Notes: a model not told the origin generated them from the letters alone. Shown: positions 48,584 to 60,325, numbered from the stretch's first letter. The stretch: DNA of 64,000 nt from Proteles cristata cristata (GCA_017311185.1 JAESUZ010002394.1:186001-250000), one strand, 5' to 3'. Program-made: numbers and translations.

Positions 48584-49904
48584 TAATGAGGGCTTCACTC
48601 TAGTCATAAGATTCTAGACACTACCTGGATAGTGACAATGAGGCTTAAACTTTTTGAGAAAATCTTTTTCTCTGTCATTTACACAGTATACTTGTTCCTT
48701 GTATCTACTTTGGGGGGGTGGGGCTGTGAAGGAATGGACCCTGCACAGATAAATGAATGTCCAGCGTTAAATGACAGGAAACATAATAATTCTGGAGCAT
48801 TCACAAGTGAGTGCAAATTTAATTACCAGACCCTGGAACAGCACAACCCCTAATTGCAGCTACTTCCTTTTGTTCCTTGACTGCTGCCCCCATGGCCCTG
48901 CCCTTCAACAATTTTTTTTCCATATGTAAAGACTGTAAGAAACAGCTGCTCTGGAATTAGAAACCCTCTATCCTACTAATCTACTTTGCTACTGGTTACG
49001 AATAACACATAAGAGGTTTATCTTTTAATAAAAAGTACATTTAAATTCTTGTTTCTTTGGATGTTAATGATAGTTCTTGAGATGACTTTTATTTAATAAA
49101 CCATGCTGGGAATCACTGATAGAGTATATATTTGTTGGATACTTTTCTAAATTTCTTTTTCTGAAGGAAATTTCAAAGGAATGTTGTTGCAGCTCTACAA
49201 TCCCTTGTCCACAATTCCAAAAACCAAAACTCTCTGAAATTGGAAAGTGTTTCATAACACAGTTGGCAGCAAAAATGGATCTGACCTGAACTCATTTGAA
49301 GTCAAAACCTGACCTGAGCTGGCATAAGCCTATTTACAGTTTTCACTTATCCTACAATGTACTCTAAATGTAAATACACTATTCTGCAGAAATATTAATG
49401 GGTTTTATTACACAGTGCTGCCCTACATCCCATTTTACATGCTATGTGATACACTAGTATTCTAAAATCTGAAAAATTCTGAATTCTGATACACATCTGC
49501 CCTCATAAGCTTCATATTAGAATTCATGCTTCCATAAATATTTGTTAAATAAATAAATGAACTAAGGCCTTCACAACTGCATATTTTACTGTGTTAACCC
49601 TAGCCCAGCTTTTGAGCAATAGCTCTGATCCCCTTTGTCATCTCATTAGACATTCATCCAAAGAGAGAGGAGTTCTGAGTCTTTGGCAATGCAGACAGGC
49701 TTCAGGATTTCTTTTGTCATATACAATGATGAATGGAGGTTGAGCCCTGGGTATCCACTGGATTGTTTTACCACATCATCCATTTAACCACTCTCTCTTC
49801 CATTCATCCACCAGATATTTATTACCACTAGATACTATGTTAGTATAAGAAACAAAAAGATGAATGAGACGTATTCTCTATGCTCTAAAAACTCCTTACT
49901 GTAT
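48584..49904. other. non-coding stretch, possible L2 trace at right end
   Basis: About 49795-49900 (CCATTCATCCACCAGATATT) may be a worn L2 start. Elsewhere nothing recognised. Confidence 0.45.
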
Positions 49905-50255
49905 ACAGAGGACAGATTGGTGGTTGCCAGAATTGGGGGTAGGAGACCAAAATGAGTGAAGGGAGTCAAAGGTAAAAATTTCCAGTTGTAAAATAAGTGT
50001 CATGTGATGTAATGTGCAGTATAGTGACTGTAGTTAACAATAATGCATTGCATATTTGAAAATTGCTAAGAGAGTAGATCTTAAAAGTTCTCATCACCAG
50101 AAAAAAAAATTTTGTAATTATGTATGGTGATAAATATTAAGGAGACTTATCGTGATCATGTTGCAATATATACAAAAATCAAATCATTATGTTCAACATC
50201 TAAAAAAGCATATGTACATGTCAATTTTGCCTTAATTAAAAAGAAATTTTTAAAG
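49905..50255 (+). repeat. L1M-type LINE 3' end
   Basis: GAGGACAGATTGGTGGTTGC, GTGACTGTAGTTAACAATAA, AAATTGCTAAGAGAGTAGAT and AAAAGTTCTCATCACCAGAA follow the standard old L1 3' order. Non-coding. Confidence 0.83.
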
Positions 50256-50369
50256 TAAAACTAAAGATCATGAAAAAAATTAAAACCCTATTTGTGGTAT
50301 TAATACTATGAAGCAGAATGTTAGAAATCTAAAATTATCTTCTTCCATAAAGAAGTAATTCATTCTTTC

Positions 50370-51110
50370 TAACACACATTTTAAAAATTCTACATTATGT
50401 AGGGGTGCCTGGGTGGCTCAGTCAGTTAAGTGTCTGACTCTTAATTTTGGCTCAGGTCATGATCTCACAGTTCATGAGTTCAAGCCCTGAGTGGAGCTCT
50501 GTGCCGACAGCATGCCGCCTGCTTGGAATTCTCTTTCCTTCTCTCTCTGCCCCTACCCCACTTATGCTCTCTTTCTCTCTCTCTCTCAAAATAAATAAAT
50601 AAGCTTAATAAAAAAAACCCTCTACACTATGTAAGGCACTAAGTATACAAAAGTGAATAACCCTTGCTAGAGGACACTAACCCTCATGAGAGAGACTGAC
50701 ATTCAAGGAAAATTTATCCTTTTGCAGACATCCAAATTCCTATCTCTGACTATGAAAGTAAAAAAGCCCTCCCAAGGGTGGTGATATCTGAGACAGAGTG
50801 GTTGTGGATTTAGGGAAATACTTAGAGAAATGGTATTCTAAGAAGAAGTCAGAGCATGGGGAGAGGCACTGAGTCTGGAAATAGTTTGGCATGTTGGGTC
50901 AGAGTCCATTTTGACTGGCTGCAGTTCAAGATGCACATGGAAATAGAACATTTAAAAAGTTGAGGAGAGCCAGATCATGAAAGGGCTATGTTCCATGCTA
51001 AGGGGTATATACCTTTTCCTCTAGGCAATGAGGAACACTTGGAGGATTTTAAAGTAACTGAGGGACATGATTAGATTTATAAATGAGCAAGATTCCTTAG
51101 ATGGGGAATA
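50370..51110 (+). repeat. L2 LINE 3' fragment, split by a SINE
   Basis: After the SINE: CACTAAGTATACAAAAGTGA, CATGGGGAGAGGCACTGAGT, GAGCCAGATCATGAAAGGGC, AATGAGGAACACTTGGAGGA and GAGGGACATGATTAGATTTA, the usual L2 sequence order. Confidence 0.75.
50402..50620 (+). mobile_element. SINE type 3
   Basis: GGGGTGCCTGGGTGGCTCAG head, GATTTTGGCTCAGG-like segment, and tail CAAAATAAATAAATAAGCTT. TSD TCTACATTATGTA at 50389-50401 versus TCTACACTATGTA at 50621-50633. Confidence 0.94.
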
Positions 51111-51795
51111 GTTTAGAGGAGAACAAATATAGTGAATATGTTTCTATCAAGATGCCCTTAGAATAAGCAAAAGAGGAGTATTTATGCCTTGCAGGGCTGG
51201 TGCTAAGTGAAAGTTACAAGGCCGTAAATGAACTCATGAAGAAAGAAGTGAAATTTCATCACCCCTTTGCCATTCTTTCTCTGTGTCTCACTTCCTCATG
51301 GAGGTCCCCAGTGACACTGTGATGTTCAGACTGGCCAAGCTTCTTTGAAAAAGCATGGTGTTGCATTTCTTTTATAACAAAGGATAATGTAATCACAAAT
51401 ATTTTCCTTAAAATATTTTTTTGCAGCAAGCAAACAGTAGATAATTTAGACAACAAAAACAATTTTCTCCTTCCTTTTCTTAGTATCTTTGCTACATTTC
51501 ACATCCTCTGAAAGTTAAGAGTCATCCCAAGAACAAAGTAATAACCATGAACAGTTCAAATGGAGCCCCTGGGGTCAGCATGGTGCAGCACACATTTGTT
51601 TGTGAATTCTGGTTTAATTCATAAAATCTAAGTAAAGGCAACAGTTCAAACAATTTCCTGTCAGCTTATTTACATAAATATGGAAAAAATGAGTGTTTAT
51701 TAATTCCTGGGCGGATCTCAGAAGCACTGAGGGGAAGGAAATGTATATTTACATCCTTTGATCGGAGAGTATTTAACAATGACCAATTTTATTTC
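51111..51795. other. non-coding stretch, nothing recognised
   Basis: AT-rich DNA, no gene or repeat family recognised. Confidence 0.5.
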
Positions 51796-51799
51796 TTTT

Positions 51800-52058
51800 A
51801 TTTTGAAGTTCATGTATTTATCTTGAGAGACAGAGTGTGTGAACACACATTGGTGGGGGGAGCAGAGAGACAAGGAGAGAAAGAGGAAGAGAGAGAGAGA
51901 CAGAGAGACAGAGAGATAGACAGAGAGAATGAAAACCAGGCAGGCTCCACACTGTCAGTGCAGAACCCCGTGCAGGGCTTGATCCCATGAACCGTTAGAT
52001 CATGATCTGAGCCAAAATCAAGAGCCTGACACTCAACCAACTGAGCCTCCCAGTCTCC
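51800..52058 (-). mobile_element. SINE type 3 with expanded GA tract
   Basis: Reverse SINE ending CTGAGCCTCCCAGTCTCCTC. The purine tract at about 51865-51930 (repeats of GAGAGACAGA) is longer than in other copies. TSD imperfect (TTTTATTTCTT near 51788, ATCTTATTTCTT near 52063). Confidence 0.88.
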
Positions 52059-52366
52059 TCTGATCTTATTTCTTGATCTGAAAAAATTCTCTCTGCCCTG
52101 TTATTGGCTTCAGAAGGATGGGATGTAATTGGCAGGGCCTTTTAATTAATAAGGTAAAGATATTGATATGGTTTGATCTGAGATGCTTTTCTGAATCATC
52201 TCCTTCATCTGTGTATCATTTGGCTCCACTAAAGTTAGAATGTTGCATTCTTTAGGTGGCCTTTTTTAAAATTTAGATACCTAGGAATGAGTCCTACATG
52301 AAGCTTCATCCAGAGTGGTTAAGTGGCTTAGAGTTACATAGCTAGGCTGGAAAAGATCAGAATCTT

Positions 52367-52753
52367 TTTTTTTTTTTCCTGACAAATGGTTTATTGTCAA
52401 GTTGGTTTCCATATAACACCCAGTGCTCATCCCCACAAGTGCCCTTCTCCATGCCCATCTCTCCCCTCCCCCCCACATCCATCAGTCCTCAGTTTGTTTC
52501 TCAGCATTCAAGAGTCTCTCATGGTTTGCCTCTCTCCCTTTCCCCCACCATTTTCCCCCTTCTTCTCCCCCATGGTTCCTCAGTTAAGTTCCTCCTAATC
52601 CTCCTATACATGCAAACATATGATATTTGTCCTTCTCTGCCTGACTTATTTCGCTAAGCATAACACCCTCAAGGTCCATCCATGTTGCTACACATGGCCA
52701 GATTTCATTGTTTCTCATTGCCATGTAGTATTCCATGGTATAGATAAACCACA
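52367..52753 (-). mobile_element. 5'-truncated L1, reverse
   Basis: About 387 bp of L1 3' end, truncated at the ORF2 segment equivalent to MWFIYTME. T-rich tail on the left. TSD GGAAAAGATCAGAATCTT at 52349-52366 versus GGAAAATATCAGAATCTT at 52754-52771 (one mismatch). Confidence 0.95.
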
Positions 52754-52771
52754 GGAAAATATCAGAATCTT

Positions 52772-53157
52772 AACTTTGATTTCCAATTTGCTATTTATCA
52801 ACACACTTACTACTGCCTGATTATAACCTCATTAAGAAGCCAGATTAGGAAGACACTTCAAGACCCAAAGTCACACAAAATTGTTCAAATAAGAAAATAT
52901 TTATTGACTATAAATAATTGAATGCTAAGCACTATCTGACATGACCTTCACCCTACAGGCCTTTAAACACAACTTCAGAATCTCAGTGCCATGAATATAA
53001 TTCTTCATCTGAGCTCTCATTGGAAATCACTCACTAGTTTCATGAATAACCCAGGAAGCTCATGTAGTCTGCCAACCCTCATGCTCCTTATTTGCAAAGA
53101 CATAACAAAAAAGATGGAATAATCTCTTCCCTGTCAATTTTTCAGGATGATTGCATG
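52772..53157. other. non-coding stretch, nothing recognised
   Basis: Apparently unique DNA between an L1 and a MITE. No coding signal. Confidence 0.5.
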
Positions 53158-53165
53158 GTTTAGAC

Positions 53166-53370
53166 CAGGCATTAGGCCACCTAACCTGGCCCATGGGCCA
53201 AATCTAGCCCACCACCTGATTTTGTAAATAAAATTTTATTGGAACACAGCTACATTCATCTATTTATGTGCTTTCTATGGCTGCTTTCATGAAAAGTTAA
53301 GACCATGTGGCCCACAACGTGTAAAATACTGGCTATTTGGTGCTATAAAGAAAAAGTTTGCCAAACTCTG
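53166..53370 (-). mobile_element. hAT-Charlie-type MITE, reverse
   Basis: Same family as the element at 43005, opposite orientation: CATGGGCCAAATCTAGCCCA, AAATAAAATTTTATTGGAAC, end GTTTGCCAAACTCTG. The 8 bp TSD GTTTAGAC at 53158-53165 versus GTTTAGAT at 53371-53378 is well preserved. Confidence 0.88.
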
Positions 53371-53540
53371 GTTTAGATGAGTGTTGATATGTGCAGGAAT
53401 TTGCAATATAGCATATATATTTTATGTTTGGTGCAGACCCATGGGCAAAGGACTCATCCTACTCGAAGATGGGACACCTAGAGCACCAACCTTGGATTGA
53501 CCTAGTCATGTAGGAACACTCAGGAATATGTTAGGGTCAG

Positions 53541-53770
53541 AGGCACCTGGGTGGCTCAATCAGTTAAGCGTCTGACTTCAGCTCAGGTCATGATCTCACA
53601 GTTCATGGGTTCGAGCCCCGCATCAGGCTCTGTGCTGACTAGTTCAGAGCCTGGAGCCTACTTCAGATTCTGTGTCTCCCTCTCTCTCTGACACTCCCCT
53701 GTTCTCTCTCTCTCTCTCTCTCTCTCTCTCAGAAATAAATAAAACATTTTAAAAAATTAAAAAAAAAGAA
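53541..53770 (+). mobile_element. SINE type 2
   Basis: AGGCACCTGGGTGGCTCAAT head, GGAGCCTACTTCAGATTCTG, (CT)n at about 53702-53731 and tail AGAAATAAATAAAACATTTT. TSD GAATATGTTAGGGTCAG, exact, at 53524-53540 and 53771-53787. Confidence 0.95.
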
Positions 53771-53996
53771 GAATATGTTAGGGTCAGCACCCTACACCGG
53801 ATGAGTCTCCTACACCACTTATACCAGCTGAGTCTCCAGAGTAGTCAAAAGGGATCAAAAAGGCATCAAATGTAAATAAATTTAAATTTAAAAATAAACT
53901 TGGAAATGGTAAGATATCAGAGAATCTGAGAAGATCTTTCCCCCAGTAGGTGTATATCCTATAGGAATTAAGGGACCAAAAGAGGCACATAGTTTA

Positions 53997-54180
53997 TTTA
54001 TTTATTTTTTTAAATCTTCATTTTTTTACAAATAGTTTATTGTCAAGTTGGTTTCCATATAACACCCAGTGCTCATCCCCACAAGTGCCGTCCTCCATAT
54101 CCATCTCCCCCAGTCGCCCTCCCACACCCATCAGTCCTCAGTATGTTCTCAGCATTCAAGAGTCTCTCATGGTTTGAAGG
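53997..54180 (-). mobile_element. very short 5'-truncated L1, reverse
   Basis: About 145 bp of L1 3'UTR plus a compound A-tail in which a short TGAAGATTT islet separates two A-rich runs. TSD GGCACATAGTTTA, exact, at 53984-53996 and 54181-54193. Confidence 0.92.
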
Positions 54181-54283
54181 GGCACATAGTTTAGACTGGG
54201 AACATGCTGCTAAGTTTTCACTGAAAAGTCCTCCCTGTGCGTCTTTATCCAGATAAATTCTTTCATTTAAAATTGAGAAATAA

Positions 54284-54509
54284 TAGTGGCACCTGGGTGG
54301 CTCAGTCGGTTAAGCGTCCGACTTTACTCAGGTCATGATCTCACAGTTTGTGGGCTCAAGCCCTGCATCGGGCTCTGTGCTGACAGCTCAGAGCCTGGAG
54401 CCTGCTTCAGATTCTGTATCTCCTTCTCTCTCTGCCCCTCCTCTGCTCATGCTCTGTCTCTCAAAAATAAATAAATGTTAAAAAAAAAAGGTTTTTAAAT
54501 AAATAAAAT
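54284..54509 (+). mobile_element. SINE type 2
   Basis: TAGTGGCACCTGGGTGGCTC head, GGAGCCTGCTTCAGATTCTG, tail CAAAAATAAATAAATGTT with a further A/T-rich extension. TSD AAAATTGAGAAATAA, exact, at 54269-54283 and 54510-54524. Confidence 0.94.
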
Positions 54510-54550
54510 AAAATTGAGAAATAAAGTACACAACTTTTACATACACACTT

Positions 54551-54745
54551 TTTAAAATTTATTTATTTTGAGAGAGAGAGAGAGCATGTGCAAGTGCACA
54601 TTGGGGAGGGACAGAGAGAGAGAGAATCCCAGGCAGGCTCCACACTGACAGTGCAGAGCCCAATATGAGGCTCAAACTCATGAACATGAGATCATGATCT
54701 GAGCCAAAGTCAGATGCTTAACTGATGGAACCACCCGGGTGCCCT
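54551..54745 (-). mobile_element. SINE type 3
   Basis: Reverse SINE (AAATTTATTTATTTTGAGAG to CCACCCGGGTGCCC). TSD TACACACTT at 54542-54550 and 54751-54759. Lies 41 bp from an opposite-strand SINE. Confidence 0.9.
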
Positions 54746-54759
54746 TTAAGTACACACTT

Positions 54760-56244
54760 CAATCAATTTTTATTTATGTATACAACCAAGTAGCCAATAC
54801 ATAGGTATTGAACATTTCCAACAATGCAAAAGGCTCCTCTGAACCCGCATTCAGTTGATAATGCCCTAAAGAAACCAGGTATTCTGGTATCTGTCATTAT
54901 AAGTCAGTTATGCCTGGCTTTTGAAGATCATCTCAGTAGAACCAGACAGGCTATAGTCTTTTATGGCTGTCTTCTTTTGCTGTGAACAAACCACATGAAT
55001 TCAAGATCAGTCATTCCCTTCCTTGTCTGTGAAGTTAGTCAAAACAATATAAGAACAGAACAGAAATTAGGACAGCTGATCCACCTGCCTACCGAGATCT
55101 GGCACGTTAGTTAAAGGTAAACCCTCACTATTGCTCTTTGGCTCATGCAAACGCCAGCTGCATTGCATTTTTCAAACGGCAAATATCGTCCTGCCCCCTA
55201 ACAGTTAAAGGCCCTAGAGGAAGACTCTTCACTGTAATCAAATGCTTGCCTCAGCCTTGCCTGCTTAGCATAAAACCTGCACCCTCAGCAGTCTGCCTTC
55301 CAAGATCCCCACATATTTGCCAAAGGCCCATGCCTCAGCATTAACTCTGGCGCCTGTACCCCTACATCTACAGAAACATGATCACCTGTATAAGTGGCCT
55401 CTTGATGGTGGACAAAGCTGCCTCAAGTTTCAGCGACTCACCATGGTGAAAATCAAACATGTTCAGCACTTCCAGAGTCGCCAAGGCTAAGGCACACACA
55501 CACCAAGCTAGAAACCTCAACCCTCACATATAGCTTGTTCTCACCAACTATACTTCTTGTTAATGTCCTAAGACTTGGCCCACTGACACAAAGACGTTTG
55601 GGACTGTGAGGTGGTCTGATAACTGGGACTTCTCTTTCACCTTGAGTTGTGAACCAATTGAGAGATAAGACAGAGTCAGCTTTTGTCAAAATATTCCATG
55701 TTTTACTGATAAAGCCTAGGTTGATGGAGATAGATTTTATCTGCAGGCAAACAGATTTCCTAAAACCAGATCCTAGAATGAGACACTTACCAGTATAATC
55801 ACAGGCAAAACTACATCACCTCAAGCCTGTCCTGATGGCATGGAAAAGTTGAGGAGGCAGCTTTCTCCTCTGAGGAAGGGCGAGAGGAAGAAGCTGGGTT
55901 ACATGTGCCCAATATCTCCTTCTAAACTCACCAAACAGATTAAATCATTATTCCTCCCTGGGGAGACACGAATGAGAGGAGGGAAAGAGCTAGAAATTTT
56001 ATAATGAGCAGAGTTTCCTCCACATAGGAGGAAACATCAGAAAAGGTAAGATTCTTTGAACAGAAATATAATCAATAAACTACTAGCTAATACACTATTA
56101 GTATTGTTATGGTTAGAAATATAATATCATATTTAACACATGGAGTAAACATTAGAATGTGTTGTTAACTAATCGACAACCATTTTCAGGGACCATAAAA
56201 GGTAAGATGTTTGTCATTTTTGCAAAGTGCTTTAGATAGCTTAT
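54760..56244. other. non-coding stretch, nothing recognised
   Basis: Balanced composition at 55100-55700. Frames at 55138-55344 (+) and 55453-55689 (-) have no recognisable domain. It might hold a worn LTR or unique DNA; I cannot decide. Confidence 0.4.
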
Positions 56245-56260
56245 AAGAAGGGCATCTTTT

Positions 56261-56658
56261 TGAATGGATCAAGAAGATGTGGTTTATCTATACCATGGAA
56301 TACTACATGGCAATGAGAAACAATGAAATCTGACCATGTGTAGCAACATGGATGGACCTTGAGGGTGTTATGCTGAGCGAAATAAGTCAGGCAGAGAAAG
56401 ACAAATATCATATGTGTGCACGTATAGGAGGATTAGGAGGAGCTTAACAGAGGACCAAGGGGGAGAAGAAGGGCGGAAATGGTGGGGGAAAGGGGGAGAG
56501 GCAAACCATGAGAGACTCTTGAATGCTGACAAAAACTGAGGACTGGTGGATGTGGGGGGAGGAGGGGTGGGCATGGAGGAGGGCACTTGTGGGGATGAGC
56601 ACTGGGTGTTATGTGGAAACTAATTTGACAATAAACTATTTGCAAAAAAAAAAAAAAA
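56261..56658 (+). mobile_element. 5'-truncated L1 at the tail of the tubulin pseudogene
   Basis: About 398 bp: starts TGAATGGATCAAGAAGATGT in ORF2, encodes the last about 60 codons without a stop, and ends AATAAACTATTTGC with a clean run of 17 A. TSD AAGAAGGGCATCTTTT at 56245-56260 and 56659-56674 overlaps the pseudogene A-tail. A clean tail and exact TSD suggest a recent insertion. Confidence 0.95.
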
Positions 56659-56670
56659 AAGAAGGGCATC

Positions 56671-58012
56671 TTTTTTTTTCCTCATTTAGGACAGGGATTA
56701 CTGTATTCAAACTCATCAGAGAAATGGACAGCTTGAGTCTGTAACAAAGCACTGGGTTAAAAGCATAGGTCAGTAATTGTATGTGAAAATACACATTGCT
56801 ACATACAAATTAATTGGTCAGACCACAACTTTTCAATGTTTAAAACAGAATAATCTCTGTAAAAGCAGCATCTTTATGCTGCACCTTTGTCCTTTTAGAA
56901 CTTTAAATTTTTTTTATGTTTATTTATTAGTGAGACAGAGAGAAATAGAGCATGAGTGGGGGAGGGGCAGAGAGAGGGGAGACACAGAATCCGAAGCAGG
57001 CTCCAGGCTCTGAGCTGTCAGCGCAGAGCCCGATGCGGGGCTCGAACCCACAAACTGTGAGATCGTTACCTGAGCCAAAGTCAGACACTTAACCGACTGA
57101 GCCACCCAGCTGTCTCCTTTTTAAACTTTAGTATTCCTCTCTTTCTTCCTTGCCCTCTCCTTCAATAGAATCCACACCAACATCCTCCTAATCCTTCACA
57201 AAGGCAGCCATGTCCTCACAGGCCTCAAACTCTCCTTCCTCCATGCCTTCACCCACATACCAGTGAACAAAGGCATTCTTGGCATATAACAAGTCAAACT
57301 TGTGGTCCATGTGAGCCCAGACCTCAGAAATGACTGTGGTGTTGCTCAGTGGCACACACAGCTCACTGTACTTTGCCAAGGTCTCCACCAGGTACCACAA
57401 TGGGAAGCTGGTAATTAATGCCAACATTGAAGCCAATGGGGCACCAGTCCACAAACTGGACAATACACTTGGTCTTGATGGTGGCAATGCCAGCATCGAT
57501 ATATTTAGGAACCATATCACCATGGTACAACAGGGAGCAGACCAAGTATTTGCCGTGGTGACAGTCACACTTCACCATCTGTTTGACTGGCTCGAAGCAT
57601 GCATTGATGATCTCTATTACAGAAAGTTGTTCATGCTAGGCTTTCTCAGCAGAGATGGCAGGGCATATGTGGCCAGAGGAAAGTGGATGTGAGGATAGGG
57701 TACTGGGTTGATCTGAAATTCTGTCAGATAAATATTCAGGGGTCCATCAAATCTGAGGGAAGCAGTGATAGAGGACATTAGTTGACCTATCAGCCTATTC
57801 AGGTTAGTATAGGTTGGGTGTTCAATACCAAGGTTTCTACAACAGATGTCATACATAGATGGCCTCATTGTCTCTGTGAAGGCACAGAGTGCTCCCAGGT
57901 GGTGTGGATAGTGTGGATGGCGTTGTAGGGCTCAGCTACAGCTATGGAAACATGGGGGGCTAGAGAAATCGAGAACTCCAGCTTGGATACCACTTCACAA
58001 CTGAGATACTGA
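56671..58012 (-). pseudogene. processed alpha-tubulin pseudogene, 5'-truncated
   Basis: A retrocopy of an alpha-tubulin mRNA; the parent protein forms microtubules with beta-tubulin. Read on the minus strand it starts near residue 157 (about 58012) and continues to the C-terminal EEY at about 57132. Recognisable pieces are [38 protein letters not shown]-less [33 protein letters not shown] and [16 protein letters not shown]. The acidic tail DSIEGEGKEE with terminal EEY resembles TUBA1A/TUBA1B rather than TUBA1C. At least two frameshifts lie between 57620 and 57360, and a TAG replaces the Tyr codon at 57188-57190. The 3'UTR (GAAAAGTTGTGGTCTGACCA) continues beyond an inserted SINE to a 9-A tail at 56671-56679. 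This span is a single exon in TUBA1 genes, so intron loss cannot be judged; the A-tail and truncation show retroposition. A possible TSD is only TTATAAGA. Confidence 0.9.
56906..57114 (-). mobile_element. SINE type 2 in the pseudogene 3'UTR
   Basis: Reverse SINE (TTTTTTTATGTTTATTTATT to GCCACCCAGCTGTCTCC). TSD TCCTTTTAGAACTTTA (56890-56905) versus TCCTTTTTAAACTTTA (57115-57130) duplicates tubulin 3'UTR sequence just after the stop codon. Confidence 0.93.
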
Positions 58013-58027
58013 TTATTCAAATGATAA

Positions 58028-59088
58028 TTATAAGACATAAATTACCTTTGTTCAAGACCAATCTCAAAAAGGTTAAAGTTTAAAAACAAAAAAGAAGGGG
58101 AAAATGTCAAAGTATCTAAAATGATGAATGAAATATTTTTTTTCAAAACAAAAAACTAGTTTCTAAAAGACCTTCCTTATGTGAGATACAACATAAATGA
58201 CATGGTGATCATACTGAAAATTCACAGCTAAATTGACAGCAAAGTCAACTAAATCTTGTGTGTTACAAAATACATTTTCTAAACTAAGAACAAATATATA
58301 AACAGTTGTTTCGGTGAAGTCTTGTTCCCCTACCGTGCTCATGGATTATTAAAATATATTGCATCTCATTACCAAAAAGACACTAAGAGTGGCTCTATGC
58401 CTCTCCTCAAATAGTCTCATGGCTGACATCTTCCTCAATGTGCTATCAGTTCTATGATTGTGCTCAACATCGGTGAAGCAACCCAGCCAGCTTCAAGAGT
58501 TATTACTGGATCCTAGGACACTTACCAAATGACACTTTGGTGTAATTCATCAAAAAGTTCCTAGGAGGTAGAGAACAACAGTGTTTCAAAACCTTAAAAC
58601 TCTAACGCCAGTCCATCCTAGTTCAAACCTGGCTTGACTCTAACAAATAGCGTGTTTCAGGCAAGAGATTTAATTTATCCTTCCCTCAGTTTTCTTTTCT
58701 TTTTTTTTTTAATCTGCAACAGGCAGGTGATAGCAACTTCATTAGGACTCTTGTAAGTGCTAAACGGGATGCCACACGTTAATTGCACCAAACGGTATCA
58801 AGCCCATAGAGACAGCCAGCTATTCTGCCTATGAAAGATATTTATGCATCCTCACCCATATGGGCAATTTTAATTTATTCACTTTAGAGAATTCCAAGTC
58901 CTTGTTATGATTTCAGCCTTTGTTAGTGGTAATTCTCTGATATAATGCTAGTAATCATAATATAGTCAGCTCAGTTACTCATGTTCCTGTACAGGAGCAT
59001 TGGTCTGAGTTAACACACACACATACTCTCAGACACACATCTACATGCACACATGCAGATTCACACACATCCTTCTTCATTATGGGAG
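58028..59088. other. non-coding stretch with a probable MIR
   Basis: About 58610-58760 (CTAGTTCAAACCTGGCTTGA, CAGGCAAGAGATTTAATTTA, TTGTAAGTGCTAAACGGGAT) resembles a MIR with a T-run inserted. A CA-rich patch lies at 59005-59070. The rest is unassigned. Confidence 0.45.
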
Positions 59089-59419
59089 TGCCACAAACTG
59101 AATGTTTGAGCCCCTCAAAACTCATATGTTAAAACCTAATTCTCAGTGTAATGGTATTTGGAAGTAGGACCTTTAGGAGGTGACTGAGTCATGAAATGGA
59201 GCCCTCATGAATGAGATTAGTGCTTTTATAGAAGAGGCCCCAGAGAGCTTCCCATCACCATCCACATGTTAGAACACAGTGAGCTTTTACCGCACACCAA
59301 ATCTACTGGCACTTTGATCTTGAACTTCCCAGCCTCCAGAGTTGTGAGAAATAAATTTCTATTGTTTATAACCCACCCAGTGTATGAAATTGTTATAGCA
59401 GCCCAACTGGTCTAAGACA
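59089..59419 (+). mobile_element. complete MaLR-type solitary LTR
   Basis: 331 bp from TG to CA: TGCCACAAACTGAATGTTTG, GGTGACTGAGTCATGAAATG, CTTTTATAGAAGAGGCCCCA, GAGTTGTGAGAAATAAATTT and CAGCCCAACTGGTCTAAGAC. This is the MLT1/MST sort of ERVL-MaLR LTR. Perfect 5 bp TSD GGGAG at 59084-59088 and 59420-59424. No internal viral sequence; probably a solo LTR after recombination. It contains a possible poly(A) signal AATAAA. Confidence 0.88.
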
Positions 59420-59424
59420 GGGAG

Positions 59425-60315
59425 GTACCATGCTAAAGCCTGAGGATACCCTATACTTTAGTTATGCAGTCCCTAACTGGTTCATATAATCCCCTCAATT
59501 TTATTTAAACTGAAAACACTGTGGAAACAGGGAAATCTTTTACCCTTTAAGGTTTTTAACATCATGCTGGTGCCTTTCGATCTGAGACAGTATGGATGCA
59601 GTCAGTTCTACATAATGTTAGGGACATGAAGTAGATTCCCTAATTCAATAGTTATTTCCATTCTTCTGATTCACTACAGTATATTTATATATACTCTTTG
59701 TCTGTAATGTTTCAAAAAATAAAATATGCCTGTCCTTGACTTGAATCAAAGAGATACAATAAATTTTCTGTAATAGCTACAATGTCTAAAATATTTTTGG
59801 ACATATAAGGAACAGTTCAGATATAATAAATGTGCAAATAACAATGCTTCCCACAATCAATTTAAGTATCTAATGCATTGGAAAAATCAGAGGTTTGCTA
59901 GTAGTCCAGATTATCAGTTAGTTGCTCAATTCAAATGTCATCTTTTTATTATTATTATTATTCAGGGAAAAAGCCTTTTATTTGTAACACTTTCTCTCTG
60001 ATCAATACTTCTTACTCTTTCTCCTGTTTTCATCTGATATATTATTCTTGCCAGCATCATTTGATCTTCAGAACACAGATTTCCTAATAGCAAAAAATAT
60101 ATTCCAGATAAGAGCCTATTAATGTTGTACCTGAAAACAAGGACCATTTCTTCCTCTATACCTCTTTTGCATTGCCCAGAATTGCTGAATACTTTCCATG
60201 AAACCTAAAGGTTTAACTCTCTGCTCCTTAGAATTATTCTAAAACATAAGGCTTAAGTCTGCAGGCTGCAAAAACATTTCTTTCCATCTTTCATGACTGG
60301 TAGGATTATAGGATT
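59425..60315. other. non-coding stretch, nothing recognised
   Basis: AT-rich DNA with a short (TTA)n at about 59950-59962. No gene or repeat family recognised. Confidence 0.5.
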
Positions 60316-60325
60316 TCCCATTCTT

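Noticed and set aside
57188..57868. Tubulin frames as a functional alpha-tubulin gene
   Set aside because: Frameshifts, an in-frame stop, missing N-terminal third and an A-tail show a processed pseudogene.
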